Below the pieces are notes generated by a model. That model worked only from the letters and a program-made list of their open reading frames with translations. It searched no databases and was not told the DNA's origin. A stretch of DNA of 63,467 nt from the NCBI GenBank assembly GCA_949743265.1, contig CATJSX010000077.1:1-63467 (forward strand), written 5' to 3'. The stretch's first letter is position 1. Every line of letters starts with the position of its first letter. Shown in pieces: positions 34,572 to 44,304 of this stretch. The translations under genes were made by a program, and so were the position numbers. The stretch is from an uncultured Peptococcaceae bacterium (lineage in GTDB: Bacteria; Bacillota; Peptococcia; Peptococcales; Peptococcaceae).

Positions 34572-35468
34572 ATGCATTATACTGGAACCATTTGGCGGCC
34601 GCCTTACGAAGCGTCATCATTGCTTTTAGAAGTCACTGCCGGCTGCACCCATCATTGCTGCAAATTTTGTACCCTTTATCATGATTTGCCGTTTCCGTTT
34701 AAAATGTCGCCGTTAGAAGTCATCGAAGCCGATTTAAAAGAAGCACAAGAAGCCTATGCCTTGAAAAATCAACAACCGTCACGCCTATTTTTGACTGGCG
34801 CTAATCCGTTTGCTTTAACGTCAGAAAAATTATTAGCTATTGCCGCCTTAATTTACCAATATTTTCCTGACAATAAAACTATTGGTTGCTTTGCACGTAT
34901 CACTGATATAACATCAAAAACCGATGATGAACTGGCTTTGCTGCGCCAAGCAGGCTACAACAGCATCACTATTGGTATGGAAACCGGCGACGATGAAGCG
35001 CTGACCTTTATGCACAAAGGTTATCTTGCCCAAGATATCATTACACAGTGTCAACGTTTAGATCATGCTAATATCAGCTATCGCTTTTTCTATCTGACAG
35101 GCATTTCCGGTGCGCGAAAAGGCGAAAAAAGCGCTCAAGCAACGGCAACCGTTTGTAATCAACTTCACCCGCAGCTTATTGGAGCCAATATGCTGACAGT
35201 TTATCCTGATTCATTGCTTTATCAAGAAATCCAAAAAGGGAATTGGCAAGAAGCCAAAGAATTGGAAAAATATCAGGAGTTAAAAATTTTAGTGGAAAAT
35301 TTAACTATTCCCGTTCAATTCGCCGCCTTTGGTGCCTCCAACGCAATTCCCATCTACGGCAAACTGCCACAAGATAAAGAGAACATTTTGCTCACGTTGG
35401 ACAAAATTATCACAACAATCGCCGAAGACGATTTGCGCTATTACCGCAAAAATCTTCGCCATCTATAA
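34572..35468 (+). CDS. radical SAM protein
   Basis: A 298-residue protein. The Fe-S cluster motif GCTHHCCKFCTLY has Cys at relative positions 1, 6 and 9 (C-x4-C-x2-C, with an extra Cys), as in a subgroup of Elp3/HemN-like radical SAM proteins. TIGMETGDDEALTFMHKGY and FFYLTGISGARKG fit the TIM-barrel AdoMet site. The start ATG at 34572 follows AAGGAGAG. The substrate is unknown. It sits alone between a LysR and a Crp/Fnr regulator. Confidence 0.82.
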   Translation: MHYTGTIWRPPYEASSLLLEVTAGCTHHCCKFCTLYHDLPFPFKMSPLEVIEADLKEAQEAYALKNQQPSRLFLTGANPFALTSEKLLAIAALIYQYFPDNKTIGCFARITDITSKTDDELALLRQAGYNSITIGMETGDDEALTFMHKGYLAQDIITQCQRLDHANISYRFFYLTGISGARKGEKSAQATATVCNQLHPQLIGANMLTVYPDSLLYQEIQKGNWQEAKELEKYQELKILVENLTIPVQFAAFGASNAIPIYGKLPQDKENILLTLDKIITTIAEDDLRYYRKNLRHL

Positions 35469-35509
35469 ATATACAGCTTGATATTTTTTGTCTTAACTTC
35501 TTTCACCAC

Positions 35510-36133
35510 TTAATACTCAAAATTGATATACTCTTCCAGCTGGCTCATTTCATGAATGGTGATGCCATCTGGCCGTTTTTCAATAATATGCGCTTTGGAT
35601 AACTGAGCTAACAAACGTGAAACGGAAACAGCATGAATGCCACAATACTTACTCAATTCGACATTGGTAAAAATAGCATCAACCAAGAAAGAACCGTCAG
35701 TCTGAGGAATAGCCAGTGATTTTAGAGCAATTCCTACTACTGAAATTCCACCGCCTAATGTACGGGCAATATGAAATGTTAACTGTTGCCAGTATTCCTC
35801 TGCCATTTCCTGCAAAAGTGCATACGCAAAATCATGATGCCCCTTGATATATGTTTCTATTTGAAGGCATGGAATTTTATAACAAATACAATCCGTCTTA
35901 GCCAAAAATTCTTCAACTACTTCCTGCTCTCTTTCTGAATAGATACCAATCATTTTCCCCGAATGAAAATAGTTAAGAACAATTTCCTCCCCGTTGGGGG
36001 CTAGAAACACACGAGCACAAATACCATTTAACAAATAGTAATTATATTGAAGCCGTTCCCCTATTTTAAAAATATGCTCTCCCGCTCGAAAGCAAATTTT
36101 AGGATATTGCTCCACCCATTTTTTCTCCCACAT
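35510..36133 (-). CDS. Crp/Fnr-family transcriptional regulator
   Basis: A 207-residue protein with a cyclic-nucleotide-binding-like beta-barrel (residues 15-110, NYYLLNGICARVFLAPNGEE), a long dimer helix, and a C-terminal winged HTH (VELSKYCGIHAVSVSRLLAQ). No Fnr-type N-terminal Cys set is present. The relatives are effector-sensing Crp-like proteins such as the CprK group, which bind organic anions. It is divergent from the permease at 36302 with a palindrome between them. Confidence 0.88.
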   Translation of the reverse strand: MWEKKWVEQYPKICFRAGEHIFKIGERLQYNYYLLNGICARVFLAPNGEEIVLNYFHSGKMIGIYSEREQEVVEEFLAKTDCICYKIPCLQIETYIKGHHDFAYALLQEMAEEYWQQLTFHIARTLGGGISVVGIALKSLAIPQTDGSFLVDAIFTNVELSKYCGIHAVSVSRLLAQLSKAHIIEKRPDGITIHEMSQLEEYINFEY

Positions 36134-36198
36134 ATCACTTTACGCTCCCTTTACCCGAAAAATCGACAAGCCTTAAATTTTGATACCTTTTATCTTAT

Positions 36199-36214
36199 CA
36201 TAACAAATGTTATG
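36199..36214. promoter_or_regulatory. perfect palindrome, candidate Crp-type operator
   Basis: CATAACAAATGTTATG, seven-base arms around AA, between the divergent Crp/Fnr gene and the permease gene. The size and position fit a dimeric Crp-family site. Confidence 0.6.
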
Positions 36215-36301
36215 GCAAAATAATTTCAATTTTATTATTATATTCATATAAAATCTTTGATCAAAGAAAAAAATTTCTTATTTTTATTTGAGGTGACTGA
36301 T

Positions 36302-37747
36302 ATGATAAAAGTAAAAAACATGATCTATTTGATCAACTCAATAATAGGCATCGCGCTAATGTTTGGCATCCCACTCATTCCACCAATTGAGCCGCTCACT
36401 AAAATCGGTATGCAGTTGGGTGGTATCTTTATCGGTTTGGTCTATTTGTGGTCAACGGTTGATCTACTTTGGCCTTGTTTGTTAGGTATCATTGCATTAG
36501 CTTTTACGGATTACGTTGATTTCTATGGCATATTGCCAGCTTTTGCAGATTATACCCCACTATTTATGCTTTTTAGTATGATGTTTGGCGGCGCAGTCGC
36601 TTCTTGCGGTCTAACAGCTTATATTGCTCATTGGTTTTTAAGTTTAAAGATTATCAATGGACGCCCTGATGTATTTAATTTTATTATTATGCTGGCTATG
36701 TACATCGTTTCAGGATTTTTTGATCCACTGATGGCTATGTTAATTTTATGGCCGACGTTATATTCAATTTTTAAGGAAGCTGGTTATAAACCGGGGGACG
36801 CCTATACCCGTATTTTAATTATTGCTACTTTTATCGCCATTACTTTAGGACAAGGCATCTTGCCATTTTTTGGCGCACAGTTAATTATTTTAAGCGCCTT
36901 TCAGGCAGCAAGCGGTATTACTGTTAATTATATGATCTATATCACATTACAAATGCTCATAAGCATCATTATATTGCTTGTCATCACGCTATTGATTAAG
37001 TTCATTCTACGCCCAGATATGAACAAAATGAAGAATATTTCTGCCGAAAAAATAAATACAAAACCATTACCGCCCATGAATATTACGCAAAAATCATTTG
37101 CTACTATTTTCGTTATCATGATCATCTTTGGCTTAATACCATCTATCTTACCTGCTGAAAGCATAATCGTATCATTTATCAATCATTTAAGCCTACTAGG
37201 CTTTTTACTATTGATTCTTGCTATTTTATCAGCATTGCAAATTAAAGGAACGCCAGTCATTGATCTTAGAGAAACAGCCAAAGAAAATGTTATGTGGGAT
37301 TTATATTTATTGGTAGTTTTGGCTATCTTTTTTTCTGGCAATTTATTGGCAGACGCCACTGGTATCAAACCATGGTTAATTCAGTTATTGATGCCCATAT
37401 TTGGAAATTTCGGTCCCGTTTTCTTCATTGTCTTTTTATTAATTATTGGCATTTTATTGACCAACATCGCCAATAATGCTATTGTAGGCGCTATCTTTGT
37501 CCAAATTTTAACTGCTATGGCGCCATCATTAGGCATCAAAAATCCTGCTCCTATGGTAATTATTTTAACAATGGTTATGTTTTTAGCTGTACTAACCCCG
37601 ACGGCTTCCCCTTACGCCGCTGTGCTACATGCCAATAAGGAATGGGTTTCTATGAATGATATTTTAAAATATGGCTCGCTCATGCTCATCGTCAACCTCA
37701 TTATTTTTGTCATTGTTGGTTTGCCTTTAGCCAATTTATTGTACTAA
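36302..37747 (+). CDS. SLC13/DASS-like anion permease, subfamily A
   Basis: A membrane protein of about 481 residues. It shares with the permease at 1385-2842 and the one at 39755-41215 the N-terminal PLTKIGMQLGGIFIG and a DLLWPCLLG segment, and has a C-terminal ANKEW motif. The start ATG at 36302 follows GAGGTGACT; the longer frame has no SD. It is followed after 42 nt by the broken arylsulfate sulfotransferase and is divergent from a Crp/Fnr regulator. Transport of an arylsulfate or the freed phenol is a reasonable inference but unproven. Confidence 0.8.
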   Translation: MIKVKNMIYLINSIIGIALMFGIPLIPPIEPLTKIGMQLGGIFIGLVYLWSTVDLLWPCLLGIIALAFTDYVDFYGILPAFADYTPLFMLFSMMFGGAVASCGLTAYIAHWFLSLKIINGRPDVFNFIIMLAMYIVSGFFDPLMAMLILWPTLYSIFKEAGYKPGDAYTRILIIATFIAITLGQGILPFFGAQLIILSAFQAASGITVNYMIYITLQMLISIIILLVITLLIKFILRPDMNKMKNISAEKINTKPLPPMNITQKSFATIFVIMIIFGLIPSILPAESIIVSFINHLSLLGFLLLILAILSALQIKGTPVIDLRETAKENVMWDLYLLVVLAIFFSGNLLADATGIKPWLIQLLMPIFGNFGPVFFIVFLLIIGILLTNIANNAIVGAIFVQILTAMAPSLGIKNPAPMVIILTMVMFLAVLTPTASPYAAVLHANKEWVSMNDILKYGSLMLIVNLIIFVIVGLPLANLLY

Positions 37748-37789
37748 GACAAGTTGAGCATTAAAATGAATAATAAAGGAGTTTTTACT

Positions 37790-39698
37790 ATGTCAATTCA
37801 ATATCAAAAAATTTCTCACATTATAGAGCAACAGTATGAAGCAGAACAGCAATTTTTGCAGGAATTTGCTCAAGGAAACTATACCGTAAAGAATCCACTC
37901 ATCAAGCAAAATCCCTAACTTATATTGTCCGCTAACGGCCATCGTGCTGTTTCGGGCACCAATCGCTACAGAAGTAACCATCACAGTTATGGGCAAAGAA
38001 CCAGCAGGCAATATCAGTCATACTTTTCCAGCAGCAAAAGAACATATTTTACCAATTTATGGTCTGTACGCCGACTATACCAATCAAGTCATTCTCAAGA
38101 CCGCCACGGGTCAGCAACAAATCATTACTTTGCAAACAGAACCGACAGCCACCAATGTGCATGCAGCTTCCAACATTCGCACCACTGCTGAATATATGGG
38201 GAATAATTTAATGTTTTTGACAACAGCTATGGATTCTATGCCCGTTGGTTATGATTATCGCGGCGATATTCGTTGGTATGCTACCGTCAATTTTAATTTT
38301 GACCTTAAGCGAATGCCAAATGGTCATTTATTAGTTGGTACTGAACGATTAGTAGAAATGCCATATTATACAACCGGATTGTACGAAATGATTTTTAGCG
38401 GAAAAATTTTTAAAGAATACCGTTCTTCCATTGGGGGATACCATCACGATCAATTTTTGATGGATGATGGCAATATTTTAATGCTGTCTTATGAAGCCGA
38501 TTCCAGCACGGTAGAAGATATCTGTATCTTGCTAGATAAAAATACGGGGGAAATTTTACGAAAATGGGATTATAAAGACGTTTTGCCGCAATATCCAACA
38601 GCCGGCTTAGGCAGTCAAGATGAAATCGATTGGTTTCATAACAACGCCATATGGTACGATAAGCGAACTAATACCTTGACAGTGTCCGGTCGTCATCAAG
38701 ATGCAGTTATCAATCTTGACTATGAACTAGATGAAAACGGCAAGTGCCGATTAAATTGAATTTTAGGCGATCCCGAAGGCTGGCCGCAAAATATGCAAAA
38801 ATATTTCTTTAAACCTATCGGTGAACTAAGCAACTTTGATTGGCAATACGAACAACATGCTGCCGTTGTTTTACCCGACGGCGATATTATGTTGTTTGAT
38901 AACGGGCATTTTCGCTCTAAAGATCCGAAAAAACGTATTCCTAACAGCCAAAATTTCTCGCGAGGCGTGCGCTATCGAATTGATACCCAAAAAATGGAAA
39001 TTAAGCAAATATGGCAATATGGAAAAGAACGAGGCGCTGAGTTTTTTTCTCCGTATATCTGCAATGTTGAATATCACGATGAAGGGCATTATATGGTACA
39101 CTCTGGCGGTATTGGTTATAAAGACGGGCAAACATGTGAAGGCATGGCAGTTATTGAATGTGTCAATCCAGACGGTCACCGCTATACATTTAATTCCATT
39201 ACGTGCGAACTTGTCGATGATGAATTATTATACGAATTGCAAGTACCTGCTAATTGCTATCGCGCCGAAAAATTGCCCCTTTATTCTGCTAATGAAGTCT
39301 GGGAATCCGGCAAAGGACAATTACTCGGTTCGTTAAAAGCCACGCCAACAACAACGTTAAAAATTAAAGCCGACGAAACAAGCGATGTTGTCGCCGACCA
39401 ATACAACATTAAAATTGTAGAATGCGATCGTATTTTATTGCAAGGAACTTTTGAAGAAGACACTCTAGCACAAATTTTATTCATTGCAGAAGACAACACT
39501 ATATTGCGTTACAAAATTGACACCACCCATAAAGATTTCCAAGCCATGTGTGTAGGAACTTTCCAAAAAGCAAACAACCGCGAAATTGATACCTTTATCA
39601 ACAAAACCGGCTTATGCGGAAAGTATCAAATCAAACTACTATTGCCCTATGGAGAATCTTACAAAATTTATCAGACCAATATAACAATCAGCGTCTAA
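37790..39698 (+). pseudogene. arylsulfate sulfotransferase, broken by a frameshift and a nonsense codon
   Basis: Good homology to arylsulfate sulfotransferase (Arylsulfotrans family) runs from ATG 37790 (SD AAAGGAG) to 39698, about 636 codons, near normal length. Two lesions are visible. The first frame stops at TAA 37916; deleting one C from CCC 37913-37915 restores N-P-N-L-Y-C-P-L-T-A-I-V. The second is TGA 38757-38759 where the family has Trp (KLNWI). Active-site segments GGYHHDQF, DWFHNNA, SGRHQDAV and EQHAAVVLPDG (the probable sulfated His) are intact, but the last lies beyond the TGA. There is no signal peptide, so it would be cytoplasmic. It is decayed, or one lesion may be a sequencing error. 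Confidence 0.88.
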
Positions 39699-39701
39699 TC
39701 T

Positions 39702-39736
39702 AAATACCCTCGCCACATTAGTCAGCGAGGGTATTT
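39702..39736. terminator. bidirectional terminator
   Basis: AAATACCCTCGC (39702-39713) pairs with GCGAGGGTATTT (39725-39736) between the sulfotransferase pseudogene and the convergent permease. Confidence 0.85.
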
Positions 39737-39754
39737 TATCCATCATTCACACTA

Positions 39755-41215
39755 TTAAAAAATCACTTGCACCAAAATTATTCCAACTGCCGCACAAATC
39801 AGAGTCAACACGATTAAGGCAACACCCATCAGTTGATACATATCTTTAGGTTTAATCCATGTCGTATTGGAGAACAGCATCACCGCAAAAGGAGATGCCG
39901 CTGGCGTCAATAGCGCCAGATGCACGCCAAAAATCAAGAGCACTGCGCCGGGCAAAGAACTGACCCCCATAGCTGCCGAAAAGCTGCATATGATAGGCAG
40001 AAACATTACACCCACAATAAAGTTTTGCAAAAAATTAGTCAAAACAATAGCTAAAATCACAATAGAAAGGGTAAAAACCATAGGGGATAAGCCGCCAAAT
40101 ACAGGCGTTAAAATTGTTACCAAAAATGGTTGTAAACCAGTATTTTCAGCGGTTAGCAAATTGGCAACAGGTAAAATAGCGATACAACAAATTAACATGT
40201 CCCACATGGTATGTTTTTTGGCAATATCAACAAATTTGAATAATGGCTCGCCATCTACTTTGACCCAAGTCATCACTGCCAAAAGCGCCATAGCTACGCC
40301 AGCAGCTCCTAATGCTTTTAGCTTAGCAGTCAACAGCCATTGCGTTGGTAAAAATCCCTGCATAAGAACCAGACCGATAAAAGCAATCAAGAAAAACATC
40401 ATCCATTTAATTTGTTTAGTAAGCTCCAAATCTTCCGCTTTAACAATATCTGGACCAATATTTTTTAATGGTGTCATATCCACTCTGAAAATAAAGCGAG
40501 CGATCAACACATATGCTAAAACCATTAACGTCCCCATCAGCAAAATAAAAATAATCCATTGAGCGTAGCCTACAGCAATACCCGAAATATTTTCATAAAG
40601 TTTTAACAAAATCATAGCAATCCCTTTAAAAGGAAAAACGCTCATCCCTACTGTCGAAGCTAACACAACGCCGCCGACCATAACGTTAGTATATTTTTCA
40701 AAAGGCTTAATGCCAAACATATTCAAAATATTATATAACATCCCCCAAAAGACCAAAATCATCACATAAGGATTAGCAAAAGAAGTCAGCAACATACAAC
40801 TTAACAAAAATACCGTTGTAAACAGCCATGGACGACCAGTCAAAATTTTTCTGCTTAAGATCCATGCGGCTAAAAATCGTCCAACCCCCGATTCATTAAC
40901 AGCAGAAATCAAAATAACGGAAAAAATCATTAACGCCGTTGTATCAGCGCCAAGACCGATAACCAAAAAGTTAGCCAATGTTGTAACATTATACAGCACG
41001 ACTATCACAATAGCCAGTAAATTAGGCCAAATCATGCCGCTGGTCAGCCAGCCGTAAACCATACCAATAAAAATCCCTATAATTCGCATACCTTCCGGTG
41101 TCAACGGTGCTACAGGCGGAATATAACCAAAACCGATCATTAAAGCTGCGCAAATAATAATATGAATATATAAGGAATCAAATTTTTTCTCAGATTTTTC
41201 TATCGATGCACTCAT
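39755..41215 (-). CDS. SLC13/DASS-like anion permease, subfamily A
   Basis: A 486-residue protein with PLTPEGMRIIGIFIG at the N-terminus and FSNTTW near the C-terminus. It is paralogous to the permeases at 1385-2842 and 36302-37747. The start ATG at 41215 follows AGGAGGGAG. It is divergent from a LysR gene at 41307, with a 91-bp shared control region, and is probably that regulator's target. It sits in the same locus as the second phosphodiesterase-like enzyme (42268-44304). Confidence 0.8.
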   Translation of the reverse strand: MSASIEKSEKKFDSLYIHIIICAALMIGFGYIPPVAPLTPEGMRIIGIFIGMVYGWLTSGMIWPNLLAIVIVVLYNVTTLANFLVIGLGADTTALMIFSVILISAVNESGVGRFLAAWILSRKILTGRPWLFTTVFLLSCMLLTSFANPYVMILVFWGMLYNILNMFGIKPFEKYTNVMVGGVVLASTVGMSVFPFKGIAMILLKLYENISGIAVGYAQWIIFILLMGTLMVLAYVLIARFIFRVDMTPLKNIGPDIVKAEDLELTKQIKWMMFFLIAFIGLVLMQGFLPTQWLLTAKLKALGAAGVAMALLAVMTWVKVDGEPLFKFVDIAKKHTMWDMLICCIAILPVANLLTAENTGLQPFLVTILTPVFGGLSPMVFTLSIVILAIVLTNFLQNFIVGVMFLPIICSFSAAMGVSSLPGAVLLIFGVHLALLTPAASPFAVMLFSNTTWIKPKDMYQLMGVALIVLTLICAAVGIILVQVIF

Positions 41216-41253
41216 TATTCTCCCTCCTATTATTGTTTTCCGTTTTATTTCAT

Positions 41254-41282
41254 TTGACATTTTGATATATCTAGTTTATCAT
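41254..41282 (+). promoter_or_regulatory. promoter of the LysR gene
   Basis: Perfect TTGACA (41254-41259), 17-nt spacer, TATCAT (41277-41282). A leftward promoter must overlap this short region. Confidence 0.65.
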
Positions 41283-41306
41283 ATCCTTAAAAAGGAGGTA
41301 ATCACC

Positions 41307-42224
41307 ATGCGTTCGGAGCAACTGGAGTATTTAATTGAGATCGCCAACAGCCAATCCATCACCAAAGCCAGCAAAACATTAACTATTACCCCACAAGCAT
41401 TGAGTCTTGCTATCAAAAATTTAGAGCAGGAGTTAGGCTTCGCTGTTCTCGAACGCACCAACAAAGGTATTACCGTTACTGATGGCGGCAAATCGCTGAT
41501 TCGTAGCGCTAAACGCTTCTTAGCAGATGTTTCTTTGCTGCAAAAAAAGTTGTCTTCTTCCCCTACTTCAGTTATTAACTGCTCTATTTTAGCAACACTA
41601 GGGGGATTATCAACGTTTTTCCCAGAGTTTTTGTGCCATTTATACCAAAAATATCCTCATTCGCAAATTACTATCAATTATCAACCTTATCAAACGGTTA
41701 TTGAACAAATCGAAAATGATGATTGTGAATTTGCCTTTTATGATAATGTTTTAATTGCTGAAAAGCCGCGGGATATGCTCAGCGAAACACTTCATTTTAC
41801 CGCTATTTTTTCTTATAAATTATTTTGTATTGTTCCGCAAAGGCTACCTATCGCTCGCCAAAGCAGTCTGTCAATTAAAACTTTGCTGAAATATCCCTTT
41901 ATTCTTTTAACTCATCAACATAATCTAAATCTATCGCCTTATGCACTTTTTTCCTACTTTGACCAAAAACCAGCAGAAATTATTCACGCTTCCGATTCGA
42001 TTATGTTTAACGAAATGGTTTCCAGTGGTCTGGGCGTTGCTTTAAAATTGATTCCGCCAAATATTCCAGTGGAAAAATATACTCTGCCTGACGCCAAACT
42101 GATCCCTTTAAATTATAAAGATTTCGCGGTTATCTTCGGCTACCTTACCAAAAAAACTGTTGATGAGTTGTCAGCCGACGCTAAAAAATTGCTCTCTGAA
42201 TTAAAAAAATACGCTACTTTTTAA
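41307..42224 (+). CDS. LysR-family transcriptional regulator
   Basis: A 305-residue protein with winged HTH MRSEQLEYLIEIANSQSITK, then PQALSLAIKNLEQELGFAV. The effector domain covers residues 90-300. The start ATG at 41307 follows AAAGGAGG; the longer frame adds 15 residues without a better SD. Divergent from the permease. Confidence 0.9.
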   Translation: MRSEQLEYLIEIANSQSITKASKTLTITPQALSLAIKNLEQELGFAVLERTNKGITVTDGGKSLIRSAKRFLADVSLLQKKLSSSPTSVINCSILATLGGLSTFFPEFLCHLYQKYPHSQITINYQPYQTVIEQIENDDCEFAFYDNVLIAEKPRDMLSETLHFTAIFSYKLFCIVPQRLPIARQSSLSIKTLLKYPFILLTHQHNLNLSPYALFSYFDQKPAEIIHASDSIMFNEMVSSGLGVALKLIPPNIPVEKYTLPDAKLIPLNYKDFAVIFGYLTKKTVDELSADAKKLLSELKKYATF

Positions 42225-42227
42225 ACC

Positions 42228-42254
42228 AAAGCGGCAGCATATCGTTGCCGCTTT
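42228..42254. terminator. hairpin between convergent LysR and enzyme genes
   Basis: AAAGCGGCA (42228-42236) pairs with TGCCGCTTT (42246-42254). GC-rich with only short T runs, but correctly placed between convergent stops. Confidence 0.6.
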
Positions 42255-42267
42255 GCTCATTCTTCTC

Positions 42268-44304
42268 TTAATATTCTGCGTCAAGAATCTGATACACTGG
42301 TGCGCCTTCACATTGTGCTGGCATTCTGACACCGCCCAAAACAGCGATTGTTGGAGCGACATCTACTTCGCGAATAATCCGATCCGTTTCAAACCCTTGC
42401 TTCAATCCTTTGCCAGCGGCAATGAAGATAGGAGAAACCGATGTGCCACCAAAACCATAAGTCGTTGACAGCGAATCAGCATGGTCATAATTATAGCCTT
42501 CTGCCAAGAAATAAATAATATCGCCTGATTCTGGTCCACCAGTACCCAAGATAACCGCATCTTTATTGCGCAAAGCTAACGCAATAACCCGTTTGCCAGT
42601 AGCTTTGTCACGATAGCCATAAAGTGCTGTCATAATTTCTTCTTCTAATTCATACTGATCCTCAGGCTCAACAATACCATTGGGATTTCTACCTTTAATG
42701 TTCAAATAAATATGGTTGCCTCGCGTTGCCAACGCTTTGGTGTGCTCCCAATCAATTTCTCGCAATTCTTCTCCATTAGGCCCCGTTTTTAATACTGTAT
42801 AGCCCAATTCCTGCATGACACGAATATTGACGCCAGTAATATCGCCTATTAGTGGCGGATCATTTTCAGGACAAACCTGTGCATGGTCAGACACAATCAA
42901 AATGGTCCAGCCGTCGTCTAGCATATCCACAAAATCGCCAATATAGTTATCCGTTTGAATATAGATTTTTTCCAAAAATTCCGCAAAATCAGCTTCAGTT
43001 AAATTGGGCGTCAAACCTTTATCTTTCATATATTTCACGATCATGTGTCCTTGCGCATCAACATTATGGTAATGAGAAAAGACTACATCATATTTTTCTT
43101 GTTCAATCAATAGTTTGAGACTCTTAGACTGCCATTGTCCGATATGATCCCAGTTAGCGATCATGCCATCGCAAATTAGCGTACGGTCTGCGCCGCCCAA
43201 AATCGTAGCTGGTGGCGGATATCCGATATTTTCTGTAACGGTTTTGAACAACGTTCTTGGATGCCACAGTAAATCATTGGTAATATCCATACCAGAAGAA
43301 ATCCACATTTTTACTCTGCTGCCGTCTGCTTTCAATTCAAAAATACGCATATTACGATTTACTAAATATCTCTCATCATTTTTAAAGGCATCATCCAAAT
43401 AACCTTCGATAAATTCGCCTTCTTTGAGCACAATTCTAGGCTCTGTATCTTTTTTAGATTTATAGATAGCAATCCGATCATACACTCCATTTTCATTAGC
43501 CAAAATTAGCGTTGGGCGATGAATCAAGCCATGAGAAAGCAAAATAGTAAATTCTTTGGCATCTTTGGGAGCTTCTGCCCAGCCAATAGCCGGTTTAATC
43601 GGCGATAATACCGCATCATAAGGCGTTGCCGTCATAGAGCCTTCGCCGTCCTCTTTGCAGAGCAAAATATTTCTGGTGGCTTTATTGCCCACACCACTGG
43701 CGGCTGCAGCCAAGTCGGTACCACTGCCATTTTCGTCTTCGGCAACCAAATCTTCAATCATACAAGGAACATTGCTGTCTGTTGCTGCTTTTTCCTGAAA
43801 ATGCAATTCTTTTATTTTTTCATCAGCCAACAAAATAAATTCCTTGTCGACTTTAGCCACACCAGAATTGACTGTTGAAGGTTGTGTTCCGTCTACAACA
43901 TGCAAATTGGCACTGTCAGAACTTGGTGGCCAAGAAGCGCCGGGCCAATGCCAAACCAATGTTTTTTTGCCATTTTCGGCGAAAACGTTCCATAATTGTT
44001 CAGCTTTACACAAACGAGAATCCAAATTATATTCCAATAAATCCAAGTTTTCTTCTGACTGTCTCCAGAAACAAGTAATTCCGTGCGTCACTGGATAAGC
44101 CCCTGTGGCTAACGTCGTCCACATGGGCGGCGTTACTGTTGGTACACCACCCAACATCACCAAATCATGCCGCTGTGCGCCTTGTTCAATTAAACGCTTC
44201 GTGTTAGGCATTTTACCTTCATCGACATAGCGTCTGGTCAAACGAGGATCCATTCCGTCAACGCCTAAAACTAAAATTTTTTCACTTAATGCTTTTCTTT
44301 CCAT
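42268..44304 (-). CDS. alkaline-phosphatase-superfamily phosphodiesterase-like enzyme (copy 2)
   Basis: A 678-residue paralogue of 6206-8263. Metal site: D16 (VLGVDGMDP), nucleophile T58 in TVTPPMWTTLATG, D-x3-H in NVDAQGHM, DH in VSDHAQV and the late His in YNYDHADS, all present. No signal peptide, so cytoplasmic. SD GAAAGGCAGG. It is convergent with the LysR gene and presumably belongs to the same locus as the permease at 39755-41215. The mid-region (residues 120-330) differs from copy 1, so the substrates may differ. Confidence 0.8.
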   Translation of the reverse strand: MERKALSEKILVLGVDGMDPRLTRRYVDEGKMPNTKRLIEQGAQRHDLVMLGGVPTVTPPMWTTLATGAYPVTHGITCFWRQSEENLDLLEYNLDSRLCKAEQLWNVFAENGKKTLVWHWPGASWPPSSDSANLHVVDGTQPSTVNSGVAKVDKEFILLADEKIKELHFQEKAATDSNVPCMIEDLVAEDENGSGTDLAAAASGVGNKATRNILLCKEDGEGSMTATPYDAVLSPIKPAIGWAEAPKDAKEFTILLSHGLIHRPTLILANENGVYDRIAIYKSKKDTEPRIVLKEGEFIEGYLDDAFKNDERYLVNRNMRIFELKADGSRVKMWISSGMDITNDLLWHPRTLFKTVTENIGYPPPATILGGADRTLICDGMIANWDHIGQWQSKSLKLLIEQEKYDVVFSHYHNVDAQGHMIVKYMKDKGLTPNLTEADFAEFLEKIYIQTDNYIGDFVDMLDDGWTILIVSDHAQVCPENDPPLIGDITGVNIRVMQELGYTVLKTGPNGEELREIDWEHTKALATRGNHIYLNIKGRNPNGIVEPEDQYELEEEIMTALYGYRDKATGKRVIALALRNKDAVILGTGGPESGDIIYFLAEGYNYDHADSLSTTYGFGGTSVSPIFIAAGKGLKQGFETDRIIREVDVAPTIAVLGGVRMPAQCEGAPVYQILDAEY

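Noticed and set aside
38757-38759. TGA in the sulfotransferase as a selenocysteine codon
   Set aside because: The family has Trp at this place, there is a second independent lesion upstream, and I see no convincing SECIS-like hairpin just after the TGA. A nonsense mutation is simpler.
37944-38759. Separate short sulfotransferase-like genes at 37944 and 38793
   Set aside because: They are consecutive parts of one gene interrupted by a frameshift and a stop; neither has its own SD.
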